Below, in pieces: positions 33,277-39,723 of a stretch of DNA of 64,000 bases. Each line of letters begins with the position of its first letter. Positions within the stretch are counted from its first letter, which is position 1. The notes under the pieces are model-generated. The model was not told where the DNA came from. It searched no databases and worked only from the letters and a program-made list of their open reading frames with translations. Origin of the DNA: a virus; the IMG/VR virus record IMGVR_UViG_3300042308_001049, positions 1-64,000 of that record; one strand, written 5' to 3'. A program made the translations under genes and the position numbers.

Positions 33277-33308
33277 TTTGGCTACCCAAAAGATAGATGT
33301 TATATTTA
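33277..33308 (+). promoter_or_regulatory. Bacteroidota-type promoter
   Basis: TTGGCT, 17 bp, TATATTTA (33301-33308), identical to the preceding promoter over its whole core. Confidence 0.8.
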
Positions 33309-33337
33309 GGTGTAATTAAAAATTAAAAATAAAGGTT

Positions 33338-33502
33338 ATGGCAAACATGAGTTATTGCAGGTTCGAAAACACTTACCACGATTTGGTAGATTGTTTTGAC
33401 AACATTTGGAGTGAAGCTGAGAATGAAAGAGATGAGCGTTACCGTCAACGAATGATTGAGTTTTTGAAAGAACGGATTGATGATATTGAAGAAATGGAGT
33501 GA
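33338..33502 (+). CDS. MSYCRFENT-type small phage protein, 54 aa
   Basis: N-terminus MSYCRFENTYHDLVDCFD matches, from memory, a widespread small protein family of phages and bacteria of unknown function. Acidic/basic helical C-terminus. Confidence 0.6.
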   Translation: MANMSYCRFENTYHDLVDCFDNIWSEAENERDERYRQRMIEFLKERIDDIEEME

Positions 33503-33526
33503 GGGGCTTGGCCCCCCACTTTTTTC
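33503..33526 (+). terminator. Terminator overlapping a promoter
   Basis: GGGGC-TTG-GCCCC (33503-33515) followed by CCACTTTTTT. The loop and right arm supply the -33 box of the next promoter. Confidence 0.65.
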
Positions 33527-33538
33527 TTATTATATTTA
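33507..33538 (+). promoter_or_regulatory. Bacteroidota-type promoter inside terminator
   Basis: TTGGCC, 17 bp, TATATTTA (33531-33538); the spacer is the terminator right arm and T-tract. Confidence 0.7.
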
Positions 33539-33562
33539 GACGTAATTAAAAATTAAATGGTT

Positions 33563-33793
33563 ATGAAGATTATTAAAGTTACAAGTCTTAAAGACAAATC
33601 ATCAATATACATAAATGTTGAACAAATAGGGCATTTTTTTAGAGTTCCTAAAAGAATGAATTACGGTCGTGTTGAGGAAGAAGAAAATACCAGAGTAGGA
33701 GTTACAACTCATAATAATGGTGGATTTTCAATAGTTGAAACTCCTGAAACATTGTTAAAGTTAATTGATAAGGTTTTGGCTCCTCAAAAGTAG
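33563..33793 (+). CDS. Small FlbD-like protein, 76 aa
   Basis: KIIKVTSLKDKSSIYINVEQI, RVGVTTHNNGGFSIVETPETLLKLI: same strand-strand-helix plan as the 22478 protein. The second of two ATGs (ATGGTTATG) is preferred because every leader ends GGTTATG. The next promoter -33 box lies in its last codons. Confidence 0.6.
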   Translation: MKIIKVTSLKDKSSIYINVEQIGHFFRVPKRMNYGRVEEEENTRVGVTTHNNGGFSIVETPETLLKLIDKVLAPQK

Positions 33794-33806
33794 TTTGTTA
33801 TATTTA
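33775..33806 (+). promoter_or_regulatory. Bacteroidota-type promoter within a gene end
   Basis: TTGGCT, 17 bp, TATATTTA (33799-33806). The -33 box encodes the last residues of the upstream protein. Confidence 0.75.
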
Positions 33807-33829
33807 GACGTAATTAAAAATTAAAGGTT

Positions 33830-33901
33830 ATGAAAAAGCAAGCATTTGTTATCGCGGTGATCACATTTATCTCAACTGCTATTGTGTTGTACGCAAAATA
33901 A
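33830..33901 (+). CDS. Membrane micro-protein, 23 aa
   Basis: Own promoter and full leader; a single hydrophobic helix (AFVIAVITFISTAIVLYA). The dedicated cassette argues that it is translated. Confidence 0.5.
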   Translation: MKKQAFVIAVITFISTAIVLYAK

Positions 33902-33903
33902 GG

Positions 33904-33935
33904 TTTGGCTACATTAAAAATAGATGTTATATTTA
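33904..33935 (+). promoter_or_regulatory. Bacteroidota-type promoter
   Basis: TTGGCT, 17 bp, TATATTTA (33928-33935). Confidence 0.8.
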
Positions 33936-33958
33936 GGTGTAATTAAAAATTAAAGGTT

Positions 33959-34126
33959 ATGAAACATCCAGAGTATTCAAGAGCAAATAATGAGTATCAA
34001 GGTCGTAGTGAAGCGCCCCGTATTCCAAGAGAAGCAAGATTAGCTTTGAAACAGAGAATGATTGATTTTGGAGTGCATTTGAAGGCACTTGAAGAGAAGA
34101 TTAAGAGAGAGAAGCCAGTGTATTAA
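33959..34126 (+). CDS. Small basic protein, 55 aa
   Basis: Charged, helical C-terminus (QRMIDFGVHLKALEEKIKRE). A minus-strand promoter at 34222 points towards it, so it may meet antisense RNA. No family recognised. Confidence 0.55.
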   Translation: MKHPEYSRANNEYQGRSEAPRIPREARLALKQRMIDFGVHLKALEEKIKREKPVY

Positions 34127-34151
34127 GGTCACTTAAGAGGTAAGTGATACA

Positions 34152-34176
34152 GGGGGGCGGGGGCCCCCCTTTTATA
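34152..34176 (+). terminator. Intrinsic terminator
   Basis: GGGGGG (152-157)/CCCCCC (164-169) stem followed by TTTTATATT. Confidence 0.7.
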
Positions 34177-34221
34177 TTCTCCCTGGGGCTACTTACAGAC
34201 TCCTGCCTAGGGTTCCCCACC

Positions 34222-34252
34222 TAAATATACGTAAATTTTTCCGGCAAGCCAA
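34222..34252 (-). promoter_or_regulatory. Minus-strand Bacteroidota-type promoter
   Basis: On the minus strand TTGGCT (34252-34247), 17 bp, TATATTTA (34229-34222). Same spacing as the + strand set. No minus-strand gene follows within about 100 bases, so the product may be a short RNA or antisense RNA. Confidence 0.65.
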
Positions 34253-34260
34253 GCTTGGCT
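34247..34260. repeat. Palindrome AGCCAAGCTTGGCT joining divergent promoters
   Basis: Perfect 14-bp palindrome made of the two -33 boxes of the divergent promoters. Confidence 0.7.
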
Positions 34261-34285
34261 AACAGGGGGATTATTCGTATATTTA
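34255..34285 (+). promoter_or_regulatory. Bacteroidota-type promoter (divergent pair)
   Basis: TTGGCT (34255-34260), 17 bp, TATATTTA (34278-34285). Confidence 0.75.
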
Positions 34286-34309
34286 AATGTAATTAAAAAC
34301 GAAACGGTT

Positions 34310-34465
34310 ATGTATCATTTAAATTGCCCTTACTACAAAAAGAAGTTTGAGACCATTTATGAGTTGTTAGATGATATTGTGTTGTCAGGAATGGACCCTA
34401 ACTATACAGTATACAAAGATGGTAAGAGTGTAGGGACTAAAGCTATTCACTTAATTCAGTTTTGA
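34310..34465 (+). CDS. Hypothetical protein, 51 aa
   Basis: YHLNCPYYKKKFETIYELLDD start, then a strand-turn with YTVYKDGKSVG. Cassette gene with its own promoter. Confidence 0.55.
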   Translation: MYHLNCPYYKKKFETIYELLDDIVLSGMDPNYTVYKDGKSVGTKAIHLIQF

Positions 34466-34497
34466 TTTGGTTACCCAAAATATATTTTGTATATTTA
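34466..34497 (+). promoter_or_regulatory. Bacteroidota-type promoter
   Basis: TTGGTT, 17 bp, TATATTTA (34490-34497), beginning right after the stop codon. Confidence 0.75.
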
Positions 34498-34521
34498 AAT
34501 GTAATTAAAAATTAAATGGTT

Positions 34522-34713
34522 ATGGAAGATAATAAAGTTGTAGTAGACACAGTAATTGATTTGCTAAACAATATGGATTGTGATGGTGAAACAATGCAAT
34601 TTATACTTAAAAAAGTAGGAATGGAATGGCAGATGTTAAGGCAGTTGATGTTAACTATGCCTATAGAACAGGTAGAATATCTGATAGACGAACGGAAGGA
34701 TTTGGGTATTTAA
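34522..34713 (+). CDS. Small acidic helical protein, 63 aa
   Basis: Helical (VVDTVIDLLNNMD, EWQMLRQLML). GGTTATG start preferred over an ATG six bases upstream. Next promoter begins in its last codons. Confidence 0.55.
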   Translation: MEDNKVVVDTVIDLLNNMDCDGETMQFILKKVGMEWQMLRQLMLTMPIEQVEYLIDERKDLGI

Positions 34714-34732
34714 GAGAACGTTCGTATATTTA
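34701..34732 (+). promoter_or_regulatory. Bacteroidota-type promoter within a gene end
   Basis: TTGGGT, 17 bp, TATATTTA (34725-34732); the -33 box codes for the last residues of the upstream protein. Confidence 0.65.
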
Positions 34733-34752
34733 ATCAAATAAAAATAATGGTT

Positions 34753-34920
34753 ATGAAAATAGGAGACAAAGTAAAGTATGATGGTGAAGCTCACCTAATT
34801 GTAAACATTGTAGATGGTTACCCAGTAGTGGTACCTATGAGTGTAATTGATGATGAGTGTTTTATCATTGAGTATGAAGGTGATGGGTGTCACGAATTTG
34901 ATTTGATCCCGATAAAATAA
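34753..34920 (+). CDS. Small acidic protein, 55 aa
   Basis: SH3-like opening (KIGDKVKYDGEAHLIVNIVDG), then an acidic strand region. Two-gene cassette with the next gene. Confidence 0.55.
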   Translation: MKIGDKVKYDGEAHLIVNIVDGYPVVVPMSVIDDECFIIEYEGDGCHEFDLIPIK

Positions 34921-34926
34921 ATGGTT

Positions 34927-35145
34927 ATGAGTAAAATTAAGTTTTTAAAAGAAATGTTTATTGAATGTTGTATTGGATTTGATGATTTTGGAGATCCAAT
35001 AATGGAAGAGGAAAAAGTATTAAAAGGTGAGGAATTTGAAGTAGATATTGTTAGTGATGAAGTTGATGAAGATATTATCCAAATTCAATTTGGGAATGGT
35101 TCTGTTAGTTTTATTGATAGAAATGATATTGAAATAGAGGACTAA
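34927..35145 (+). CDS. Acidic beta-rich protein, 72 aa
   Basis: Starts 6 bases after the previous stop without its own promoter. Strongly acidic (EVDIVSDEVDEDIIQI). Confidence 0.55.
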   Translation: MSKIKFLKEMFIECCIGFDDFGDPIMEEEKVLKGEEFEVDIVSDEVDEDIIQIQFGNGSVSFIDRNDIEIED

Positions 35146-35167
35146 TAAAATAAGGGTGGGGAGCAGG

Positions 35168-35199
35168 TTTGGCTTCGCCAGAGAGGGATGTTATATTTA
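35168..35199 (+). promoter_or_regulatory. Bacteroidota-type promoter
   Basis: TTGGCT, 17 bp, TATATTTA (35192-35199). Confidence 0.8.
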
Positions 35200-35222
35200 G
35201 ACGTAATTAAAAATTAAAGGTT

Positions 35223-35714
35223 ATGAAAGCAAAAGAAATGTCAGAAGAGGTTTATGATGAGTTGATCCGTTTGGATTACCACCGCAAAGTGAATTCAGTG
35301 TATGAAGTTAACACCTCAGTAGATTTTAGTAGTTTTGATAAAGAAACTCAAAAGGCAATTAGTACGTTTCCTGTTCTTATGTTTAATCCAGATACTGACT
35401 TAATGGATATTGAGAATCTAGATGGGGAACAGCAGTTTTATATTTTGTTTACTCGAAATAGAAACTATTTGATTGATACTCAAGGTTATACTTACCCACG
35501 TTATATTATTGGGTTGAATAACTTGAAGTTCGAAGAAGATGAAGACGACATCTACGAACGTATGGAAGGCTTGGTTCGTATTGCCGACAGTAAGATTTTT
35601 GATGAGGTAACAAAGAGTTTGGCTTTCGAATTAAATAAAGAAGACTTTGACCACGAAGATATTGTAAACTATTTGTTTATGAAGGTTCAATTAGCGCTTG
35701 GCTCACACCGATAA
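35223..35714 (+). CDS. Hypothetical acidic protein, 163 aa
   Basis: Larger cassette protein: helix (MSEEVYDELIRLDYHRKV), strand region (FYILFTRNRNYLIDTQGYTYPRY), acidic C-terminal half. The last codons (LGSHR) contain the next promoter -33 box. No family recognised. Confidence 0.65.
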   Translation: MKAKEMSEEVYDELIRLDYHRKVNSVYEVNTSVDFSSFDKETQKAISTFPVLMFNPDTDLMDIENLDGEQQFYILFTRNRNYLIDTQGYTYPRYIIGLNNLKFEEDEDDIYERMEGLVRIADSKIFDEVTKSLAFELNKEDFDHEDIVNYLFMKVQLALGSHR

Positions 35715-35728
35715 TTTTATTATATTTA
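35697..35728 (+). promoter_or_regulatory. Bacteroidota-type promoter within a gene end
   Basis: TTGGCT, 17 bp, TATATTTA (35721-35728), -33 box inside the preceding gene. Confidence 0.75.
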
Positions 35729-35752
35729 GGTGTAATTAAAAAATAAATGGTT

Positions 35753-35917
35753 ATGAATGGAATGTTTTATGTAGTGGTTGAACAAGATGTGGCCTCAGTT
35801 GTAAATGCTAGTTTGGCTTTGACTCTCGAAATGGATCCATATTTTGATGGTGAATTGTATGGTGCTTATTCAAGTTATGAACAGGCTGCTGATCATGCCA
35901 ACCAGGTCAATCTCTAA
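35753..35917 (+). CDS. Small acidic protein, 54 aa
   Basis: FYVVVEQDVASVV start and a YSSYEQAADHANQV helix. Cassette gene, no family recognised. Confidence 0.55.
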   Translation: MNGMFYVVVEQDVASVVNASLALTLEMDPYFDGELYGAYSSYEQAADHANQVNL

Positions 35918-35924
35918 AGATTGA

Positions 35925-35956
35925 TTTGGCTACCCAGAATATTTTTGTTATATTTA
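35925..35956 (+). promoter_or_regulatory. Bacteroidota-type promoter
   Basis: TTGGCT, 17 bp, TATATTTA (35949-35956). Confidence 0.8.
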
Positions 35957-35980
35957 AATGTAATTAAAAATTAAAAGGTT

Positions 35981-36676
35981 ATGAAAGAGCAACTGATTGA
36001 GCAAATTGAAGGTTTAAAAGCCATCAAAGAAGAAGCACGCAATAACAAGGCTATGAAAATTAGTTCTTTGTTTCATGAGGTGTTTGATTTGAAAGATGTA
36101 GAATATTCAAATCTGAATATTGGTTCTGAACGGGCTGAGTTTAGCTTCAATAATGAATATTCTGGTCAGTTTACAGTTTTGTATTACGAGACATATGGTG
36201 ATGATGAGACCAAATTAGAAGTAAGTGTACCATCATCTTACAGTGAAGATGTTTCACGTTTGATTCAGTGGGGTAAGATTGCAGAACAAATTGAATTGAA
36301 GGGTAGTGAGTTTTTAACTAAACTAAAAGTACTCCGAAACGAATATAAAGCAGGAATTGAGGTCACTAACAACATGTTGTATGAGGCTGAAACTAGATTG
36401 AAGTTTATTCAAAATAAAGAAAATGCAGTTGATTTAGAATTGACTAAAACGGCTTTGAGAACTGTAGGTCATCAATTTGAAACAGGTCATTGGGTGCAAG
36501 TAGGAGCAATGGATAGTGTTTATACTGACAGTATCCGGATTGAACAAACACCAGGTAAGAAAACATATAAAGTTCATTATGTAAACTTAGGCCGCCCGGC
36601 TACATATGAACGAGTACGAGAAATGTATATCAATAAATTGGCTCAAGAATTGGTAAATAACTCTAAAAACGCCTAA
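35981..36676 (+). CDS. Hypothetical protein, 231 aa
   Basis: Largest cassette protein. N-terminal helix, a beta-domain (ERAEFSFNNEYSGQFTVLYYET), a long helical segment and a C-terminal beta part. Followed 2 bases later by a small gene. Confidence 0.65.
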   Translation: MKEQLIEQIEGLKAIKEEARNNKAMKISSLFHEVFDLKDVEYSNLNIGSERAEFSFNNEYSGQFTVLYYETYGDDETKLEVSVPSSYSEDVSRLIQWGKIAEQIELKGSEFLTKLKVLRNEYKAGIEVTNNMLYEAETRLKFIQNKENAVDLELTKTALRTVGHQFETGHWVQVGAMDSVYTDSIRIEQTPGKKTYKVHYVNLGRPATYERVREMYINKLAQELVNNSKNA

Positions 36677-36678
36677 CC

Positions 36679-36810
36679 ATGAACCAGCAAGAATTAACCA
36701 CCAAGTTGATTGAATTGAAATCACAGGTAACAGGCACAACACCTTACGCATACGGTTTGTTAGACGGTTTAACAATGGCAATAGAAGAAATAGAGAGTCC
36801 CCGATCATAA
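36679..36810 (+). CDS. Small protein, 43 aa
   Basis: Two short helices (QQELTTKLIELKSQV, GLLDGLTMAIEEI). Same transcript as the previous gene. Its stop abuts an inverted copy of the leader. Confidence 0.5.
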   Translation: MNQQELTTKLIELKSQVTGTTPYAYGLLDGLTMAIEEIESPRS

Positions 36811-36827
36811 CCATTTTTAATTACACC
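36806..36827 (-). repeat. Inverted copy of the common leader
   Basis: The minus strand reads GGTGTAATTAAAAATGGTTATG here, the same as the + strand cassette leaders with a start codon. No -7 box precedes it. Confidence 0.6.
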
Positions 36828-36843
36828 CGCGTTATGGGGACTA

Positions 36844-36876
36844 GGGGAGCCAGGTTTGGCTCCCCACTCTTTTATT
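36844..36876 (+). terminator. Terminator fused to promoter
   Basis: GGGGAGCC (36844-36851), loop AGGTTT, GGCTCCCC (36858-36865), then ACTCTTTTATT. Confidence 0.75.
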
Positions 36877-36886
36877 GTTATATTTA
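36855..36886 (+). promoter_or_regulatory. Bacteroidota-type promoter inside terminator
   Basis: TTGGCT (36856-36861) is in the loop and right arm; 17 bp; TATATTTA (36879-36886). Confidence 0.8.
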
Positions 36887-36909
36887 GACGTAATTAAAAA
36901 TTAAAGGTT

Positions 36910-37176
36910 ATGCTGTTAGTAGAGTTTAAAGAAATGGTTAACGACGGTAAAATATTCTCCGTTGTATTTACTAAGAAGGATGGTACGATCCGAAAAATGG
37001 TAGCGCGGTTAGGGGTGCGTAAGCATCTTAAGGGAGGCGAATTGAAATACGACGCCGCTGCCCGCAATTTATTGCCTGTATTTGATATGGAGAAAGAAGA
37101 ATATCGTATGATTAATGTTTCAACCATACAAGAAATTAAAGTGGGTGGTGCTAAGATTGATTTGGCTACGCTATAA
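36910..37176 (+). CDS. SH3-like small phage protein, 88 aa
   Basis: SVVFTKKDGTIRKMVARLGV, a KGGELKYD segment and YRMINVSTIQEIK resemble the SH3 beta-barrel small proteins often annotated in Bacteroidota phages. Binding partner unknown. Its last codons contain the next -33 box. Confidence 0.6.
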   Translation: MLLVEFKEMVNDGKIFSVVFTKKDGTIRKMVARLGVRKHLKGGELKYDAAARNLLPVFDMEKEEYRMINVSTIQEIKVGGAKIDLATL

Positions 37177-37192
37177 TTTGATGTTATATTTA
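37161..37192 (+). promoter_or_regulatory. Bacteroidota-type promoter within a gene end
   Basis: TTGGCT, 17 bp, TATATTTA (37185-37192). Confidence 0.75.
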
Positions 37193-37215
37193 GACGTAAT
37201 TAAAAATTAAGTGTT

Positions 37216-37461
37216 ATGAAAAAAGTGCAGTTTAAAAGTGACGTTTATGGTTTCGTTTACGATTCAGTTTATGGCGAAGTTAGTAAAGTGTTTAATACAC
37301 CTTTAAATGAATCAGAATTAGAATTAATTGAGAGTGTATTAAGTGAAGATGATTGTATTTTCACAGATATTGATTCAGTAAATGCAGTGTTTGAATTTGA
37401 TGAGAATAGTTTGGAGTGTGATGTTGAGGGTTTGAATACAGTATTAGAGTACGCAGAATAA
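37216..37461 (+). CDS. Acidic protein, 81 aa
   Basis: Strand start (VQFKSDVYGFVYDSV) then acidic repeats of helix and strand. Cassette gene, unknown function. Confidence 0.55.
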   Translation: MKKVQFKSDVYGFVYDSVYGEVSKVFNTPLNESELELIESVLSEDDCIFTDIDSVNAVFEFDENSLECDVEGLNTVLEYAE

Positions 37462-37473
37462 AATAAAAACAAA

Positions 37474-37507
37474 GGTGGTGATGAGCTTGGCTCACGCCAC
37501 CTTTTTT
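37474..37507 (+). terminator. Terminator fused to promoter
   Basis: GGTGG ... GAGC-TTG-GCTC ... CCACC stem (37474-37501, one bulge) followed by TTTTTTATT. Confidence 0.8.
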
Positions 37508-37517
37508 ATTATATTTA
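37486..37517 (+). promoter_or_regulatory. Bacteroidota-type promoter inside terminator
   Basis: TTGGCT (37487-37492), 17 bp made of the terminator right arm and T-tract, TATATTTA (37510-37517). Confidence 0.8.
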
Positions 37518-37542
37518 AACGTAATTAAAAAATTAAAAGGTT

Positions 37543-37812
37543 ATGAAAATGATTGATTTAAATGTTGCTTTTAGAGAGGCGATGGATGTAGCATCTTATG
37601 AAGATGTATTGGGTATTATAGAGAGTTATGAGGATGAAAGTATATTAGATGACTTTAAACTTGAGTTTGTTGAAGGTGAAGATATTAGTAAAGATGACTA
37701 TAGTTACTTCTCTATTAGTTTGATAGATGATATAAGTGAAGTTGGTTATATACAGGCCAATTGGATTTATATTTGGGATAAGGATATTTTTGAAAAGACT
37801 GAGTTACTTTAA
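37543..37812 (+). CDS. Acidic protein, 89 aa
   Basis: Helical N-terminus then acidic beta region (FVEGEDISKDDYSYFSISL). Flanked by two near-identical terminator-promoter modules, so the cassette may be a duplication or exchange unit. Confidence 0.55.
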   Translation: MKMIDLNVAFREAMDVASYEDVLGIIESYEDESILDDFKLEFVEGEDISKDDYSYFSISLIDDISEVGYIQANWIYIWDKDIFEKTELL

Positions 37813-37824
37813 AATAAAAACAAA

Positions 37825-37858
37825 GGTGGCGATGGGCTTGGCTCACGCCACCTTTTTT
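37825..37858 (+). terminator. Terminator fused to promoter
   Basis: Near copy of the 37474 module: GGTGG (37825-37829) / CCACC (37848-37852) with TTTTTTATT. Confidence 0.8.
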
Positions 37859-37868
37859 ATTATATTTA
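37837..37868 (+). promoter_or_regulatory. Bacteroidota-type promoter inside terminator
   Basis: TTGGCT (37838-37843), 17 bp, TATATTTA (37861-37868). Confidence 0.8.
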
Positions 37869-37891
37869 ACCGTAATTAAAAATTAATGGTT

Positions 37892-38152
37892 ATGAAAGCA
37901 AAAGGAATTAAAGCAATGATGACGTTGCTGGAGAAGAAGGGTTGCAAGGTGTGTGGCACCACAGAGGATTTTTACGGCCGCCATAACAGCACACCAGGCG
38001 TTTGGATCGCAGCAGACCACACACCTGAATTGTTCAACTACTGGAGTTCAAATGGAGTATTGATTAGTGGTAAGTTGAATAGGGCAGTTCAGAAAGCCGG
38101 ATGGTGGTTTGAGTGGCACGATCCAGGAACGATTATGGTATGGCCACACTAA
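37892..38152 (+). CDS. Hypothetical protein, 86 aa
   Basis: Contains KKGCKVCGTTEDFYGRHNSTP with a CxxC and later WWFEWHDPGTIMVWPH. Codon use is GC-richer than its neighbours, hinting at separate origin. Function unknown. Confidence 0.55.
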   Translation: MKAKGIKAMMTLLEKKGCKVCGTTEDFYGRHNSTPGVWIAADHTPELFNYWSSNGVLISGKLNRAVQKAGWWFEWHDPGTIMVWPH

Positions 38153-38159
38153 CCAGGGT

Positions 38160-38192
38160 GGGGAGCCGGTTTGGCTCCCCGCTTATTTTTTG
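38160..38192 (+). terminator. Terminator fused to promoter
   Basis: GGGGAGCC (38160-38167), loop GGTTT, GGCTCCCC (38173-38180), then GCTTATTTTTT. Confidence 0.8.
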
Positions 38193-38201
38193 TTATATTT
38201 A
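38170..38201 (+). promoter_or_regulatory. Bacteroidota-type promoter inside terminator
   Basis: TTGGCT (38171-38176), 17 bp, TATATTTA (38194-38201). Confidence 0.8.
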
Positions 38202-38231
38202 GATGTAATTAAAAATTAAAAACAAAAGGTT

Positions 38232-38426
38232 ATGACAGTTCAAGAATTGATTGATAAGTTGAGTCAGGTTAAAAACAAAAACTTAGAAGTAGTAGTTCAG
38301 GTTACTGACCCAACAGATTGGGAGTACAACAACTCAATTGAATTTACTGAGGTTCAAAGTGTATTATTGGTTGAGGATGATGATGATGAGACTGAAGTAT
38401 TTGTAATTAATGGGGGTGATGTTTGA
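38232..38426 (+). CDS. Small phage protein, 64 aa
   Basis: TVQELIDKLSQVKNKNLEVVV then an acidic strand (LLVEDDDDETEVFVI) is a common small phage protein plan. Its end overlaps a terminator stem. Confidence 0.6.
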   Translation: MTVQELIDKLSQVKNKNLEVVVQVTDPTDWEYNNSIEFTEVQSVLLVEDDDDETEVFVINGGDV

Positions 38427-38443
38427 TCACCCCTTATTTTTTT
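38413..38443 (+). terminator. Intrinsic terminator overlapping a gene end
   Basis: GGGGTGAT / ATCACCCC stem (38413-38433, loop GTTTG) then TTATTTTTTT. Confidence 0.8.
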
Positions 38444-38468
38444 ACCCCAAAAAGGGATGTTATATTTA
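38437..38468 (+). promoter_or_regulatory. Weak Bacteroidota-type promoter
   Basis: TATATTTA (38461-38468) with the expected 17-bp spacer, but the -33 position is only TTTTTT. Confidence 0.45.
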
Positions 38469-38490
38469 GACGTAATTAAAAATAATGGTT

Positions 38491-38823
38491 ATGAAAAACG
38501 AAAAAATGATCGTGAATGAAGAGTTGATCGGTAAATACATCAACCAGGTATTGTGGAGCGATGTTAATCCGGTAGGCAAAATTATCGCAATCAAAGGCAA
38601 AACCAAAGTATTGATTCAACCGGTTTGTGCCAGCAAAAATAAAGCCAAAATGGAATTCGTACCGGGTGGTTTTTCAGCGGTGTGTTTGAATCAAAATGAA
38701 CAACATTACGATTTCATGGAGGTGGGAGAGGTATTTGAAACGACTCTGAGCCATGCCAAGATGAAAAAAGCGTTCTGGAATATTGACGACGCACCATATA
38801 AGCAATATGATTATAACTTCTAA
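38491..38823 (+). CDS. Hypothetical protein, 110 aa
   Basis: Beta-rich middle (GKIIAIKGKTKVLIQPVCASK) and a C-terminal helix. Last cassette gene of the array. Confidence 0.6.
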   Translation: MKNEKMIVNEELIGKYINQVLWSDVNPVGKIIAIKGKTKVLIQPVCASKNKAKMEFVPGGFSAVCLNQNEQHYDFMEVGEVFETTLSHAKMKKAFWNIDDAPYKQYDYNF

Positions 38824-38842
38824 ATAGAAGATACGGAGAGGG

Positions 38843-38873
38843 GAAAGGGCCGAAAGGCTCTTTCTTCTTTTTT
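38843..38873 (+). terminator. Intrinsic terminator
   Basis: 9-bp stem GAAAGGGCC/GGCTCTTTC with GAAA loop, then TTCTTTTTT. Confidence 0.8.
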
Positions 38874-39165
38874 GGAAAAGAGGGGTGTACGTGGTACGTG
38901 ATATATACTTTATATGTGGTATATCCCCCCGCGCGCTGTTATCCATACATGCTTGGATACTGGGAAAGAATTTTTTTGATGTAAGGATGAAATAAAGGTA
39001 ACTTCCACCATCGGATAGTATATACTTATATATTTGCACCGCCCACCATACCCCCATACCACACCATCCTATACCATGCCCATCCCCCACACCCACACCC
39101 CAATTTCCGGATTTGCCCTTTTACCCATTTTTTCCAGCTCCCTAAATCCTTCTTTCTTAAAAAAG
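38874..39165. other. Non-coding region with C-rich tract
   Basis: No gene seen. Holds GTACGTGGTAC, an 11-mer also in the 32.1-kb region, alternating TA/TG runs, and a C-rich tract at 39079-39101 whose minus strand can form a G-quadruplex. Confidence 0.4.
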
Positions 39166-39197
39166 TTTGGCTACCATAAGGTATATACATATATTCA
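39166..39197 (+). promoter_or_regulatory. Bacteroidota-type promoter
   Basis: TTGGCT, 17 bp, TATATTCA (39190-39197). Confidence 0.65.
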
Positions 39198-39227
39198 GGT
39201 ATTAATGAAAACAAAGTAAATAAGTTT

Positions 39228-39446
39228 ATGTGGGCATTTGCAGTTGTAGGAGCATTATTACTATTCGCGTTTATTAACGGTTTAATTCACTTATTTAAAC
39301 CAGACAAACCCACTATCATTAGATGTATCGCCTTTATGGTCGGGTTGGTATTATCCAATATTTTATTTGATTGGGGAATTGAACGTATGGAATGGTTTTT
39401 AGGACTGTCTATTACTATGGTGGGTCTTTGGAAATGGTATGAGTAA
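39228..39446 (+). CDS. Membrane protein, 72 aa
   Basis: Three hydrophobic segments (about 2-21, 30-48, 54-70). Small inner-membrane protein of unknown role behind its own promoter. Confidence 0.6.
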   Translation: MWAFAVVGALLLFAFINGLIHLFKPDKPTIIRCIAFMVGLVLSNILFDWGIERMEWFLGLSITMVGLWKWYE

Positions 39447-39505
39447 GGAGCGTATATACGGATATGTGGATGTGGGTGGGATGCAAGGAAACTTTCGAGC
39501 TGAGG

Positions 39506-39537
39506 CTTGGCTTCCCAAGATTTTTTCCATAACTTCA
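39506..39537 (+). promoter_or_regulatory. Weak Bacteroidota-type promoter
   Basis: TTGGCT, 17 bp, TAACTTCA (39530-39537). Confidence 0.45.
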
Positions 39538-39564
39538 CCCCACTGGAGTTAATAAATTAAGGTT

Positions 39565-39723
39565 ATGAAGATTCGCTTTAATGATACATTTCTATTTATT
39601 ATTGGAATTATATTTTTCATAGGAGGATATTTTACTGAGACTATAGGTTCATATTTTGTATTTGGTTTATGTCTTGGTACTTTAATTAATCACGCTGTCC
39701 AAGATTTTAAGAATAAAAAATAA
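39565..39723 (+). CDS. Membrane protein, 52 aa
   Basis: Two hydrophobic segments (LFIIGIIFFIGGYF and SYFVFGLCLGTLI). GGTTATG start; TAATG coupling to the next gene. Confidence 0.55.
   Translation: MKIRFNDTFLFIIGIIFFIGGYFTETIGSYFVFGLCLGTLINHAVQDFKNKK

Noticed and set aside
36587-36808. Minus-strand 73-aa reading behind the inverted leader
   Set aside because: Overlaps two + strand genes and lacks a -7 box; kept only as a finding about the leader.
32141-38823. CRISPR array from repeated leaders
   Set aside because: The repeats are promoters and leaders spaced by genes, not 25-40 base spacers.
38674-39219. Overlapping readings on both strands in the C-rich region
   Set aside because: Repetitive His/Pro or Gly/Trp composition without a start context.
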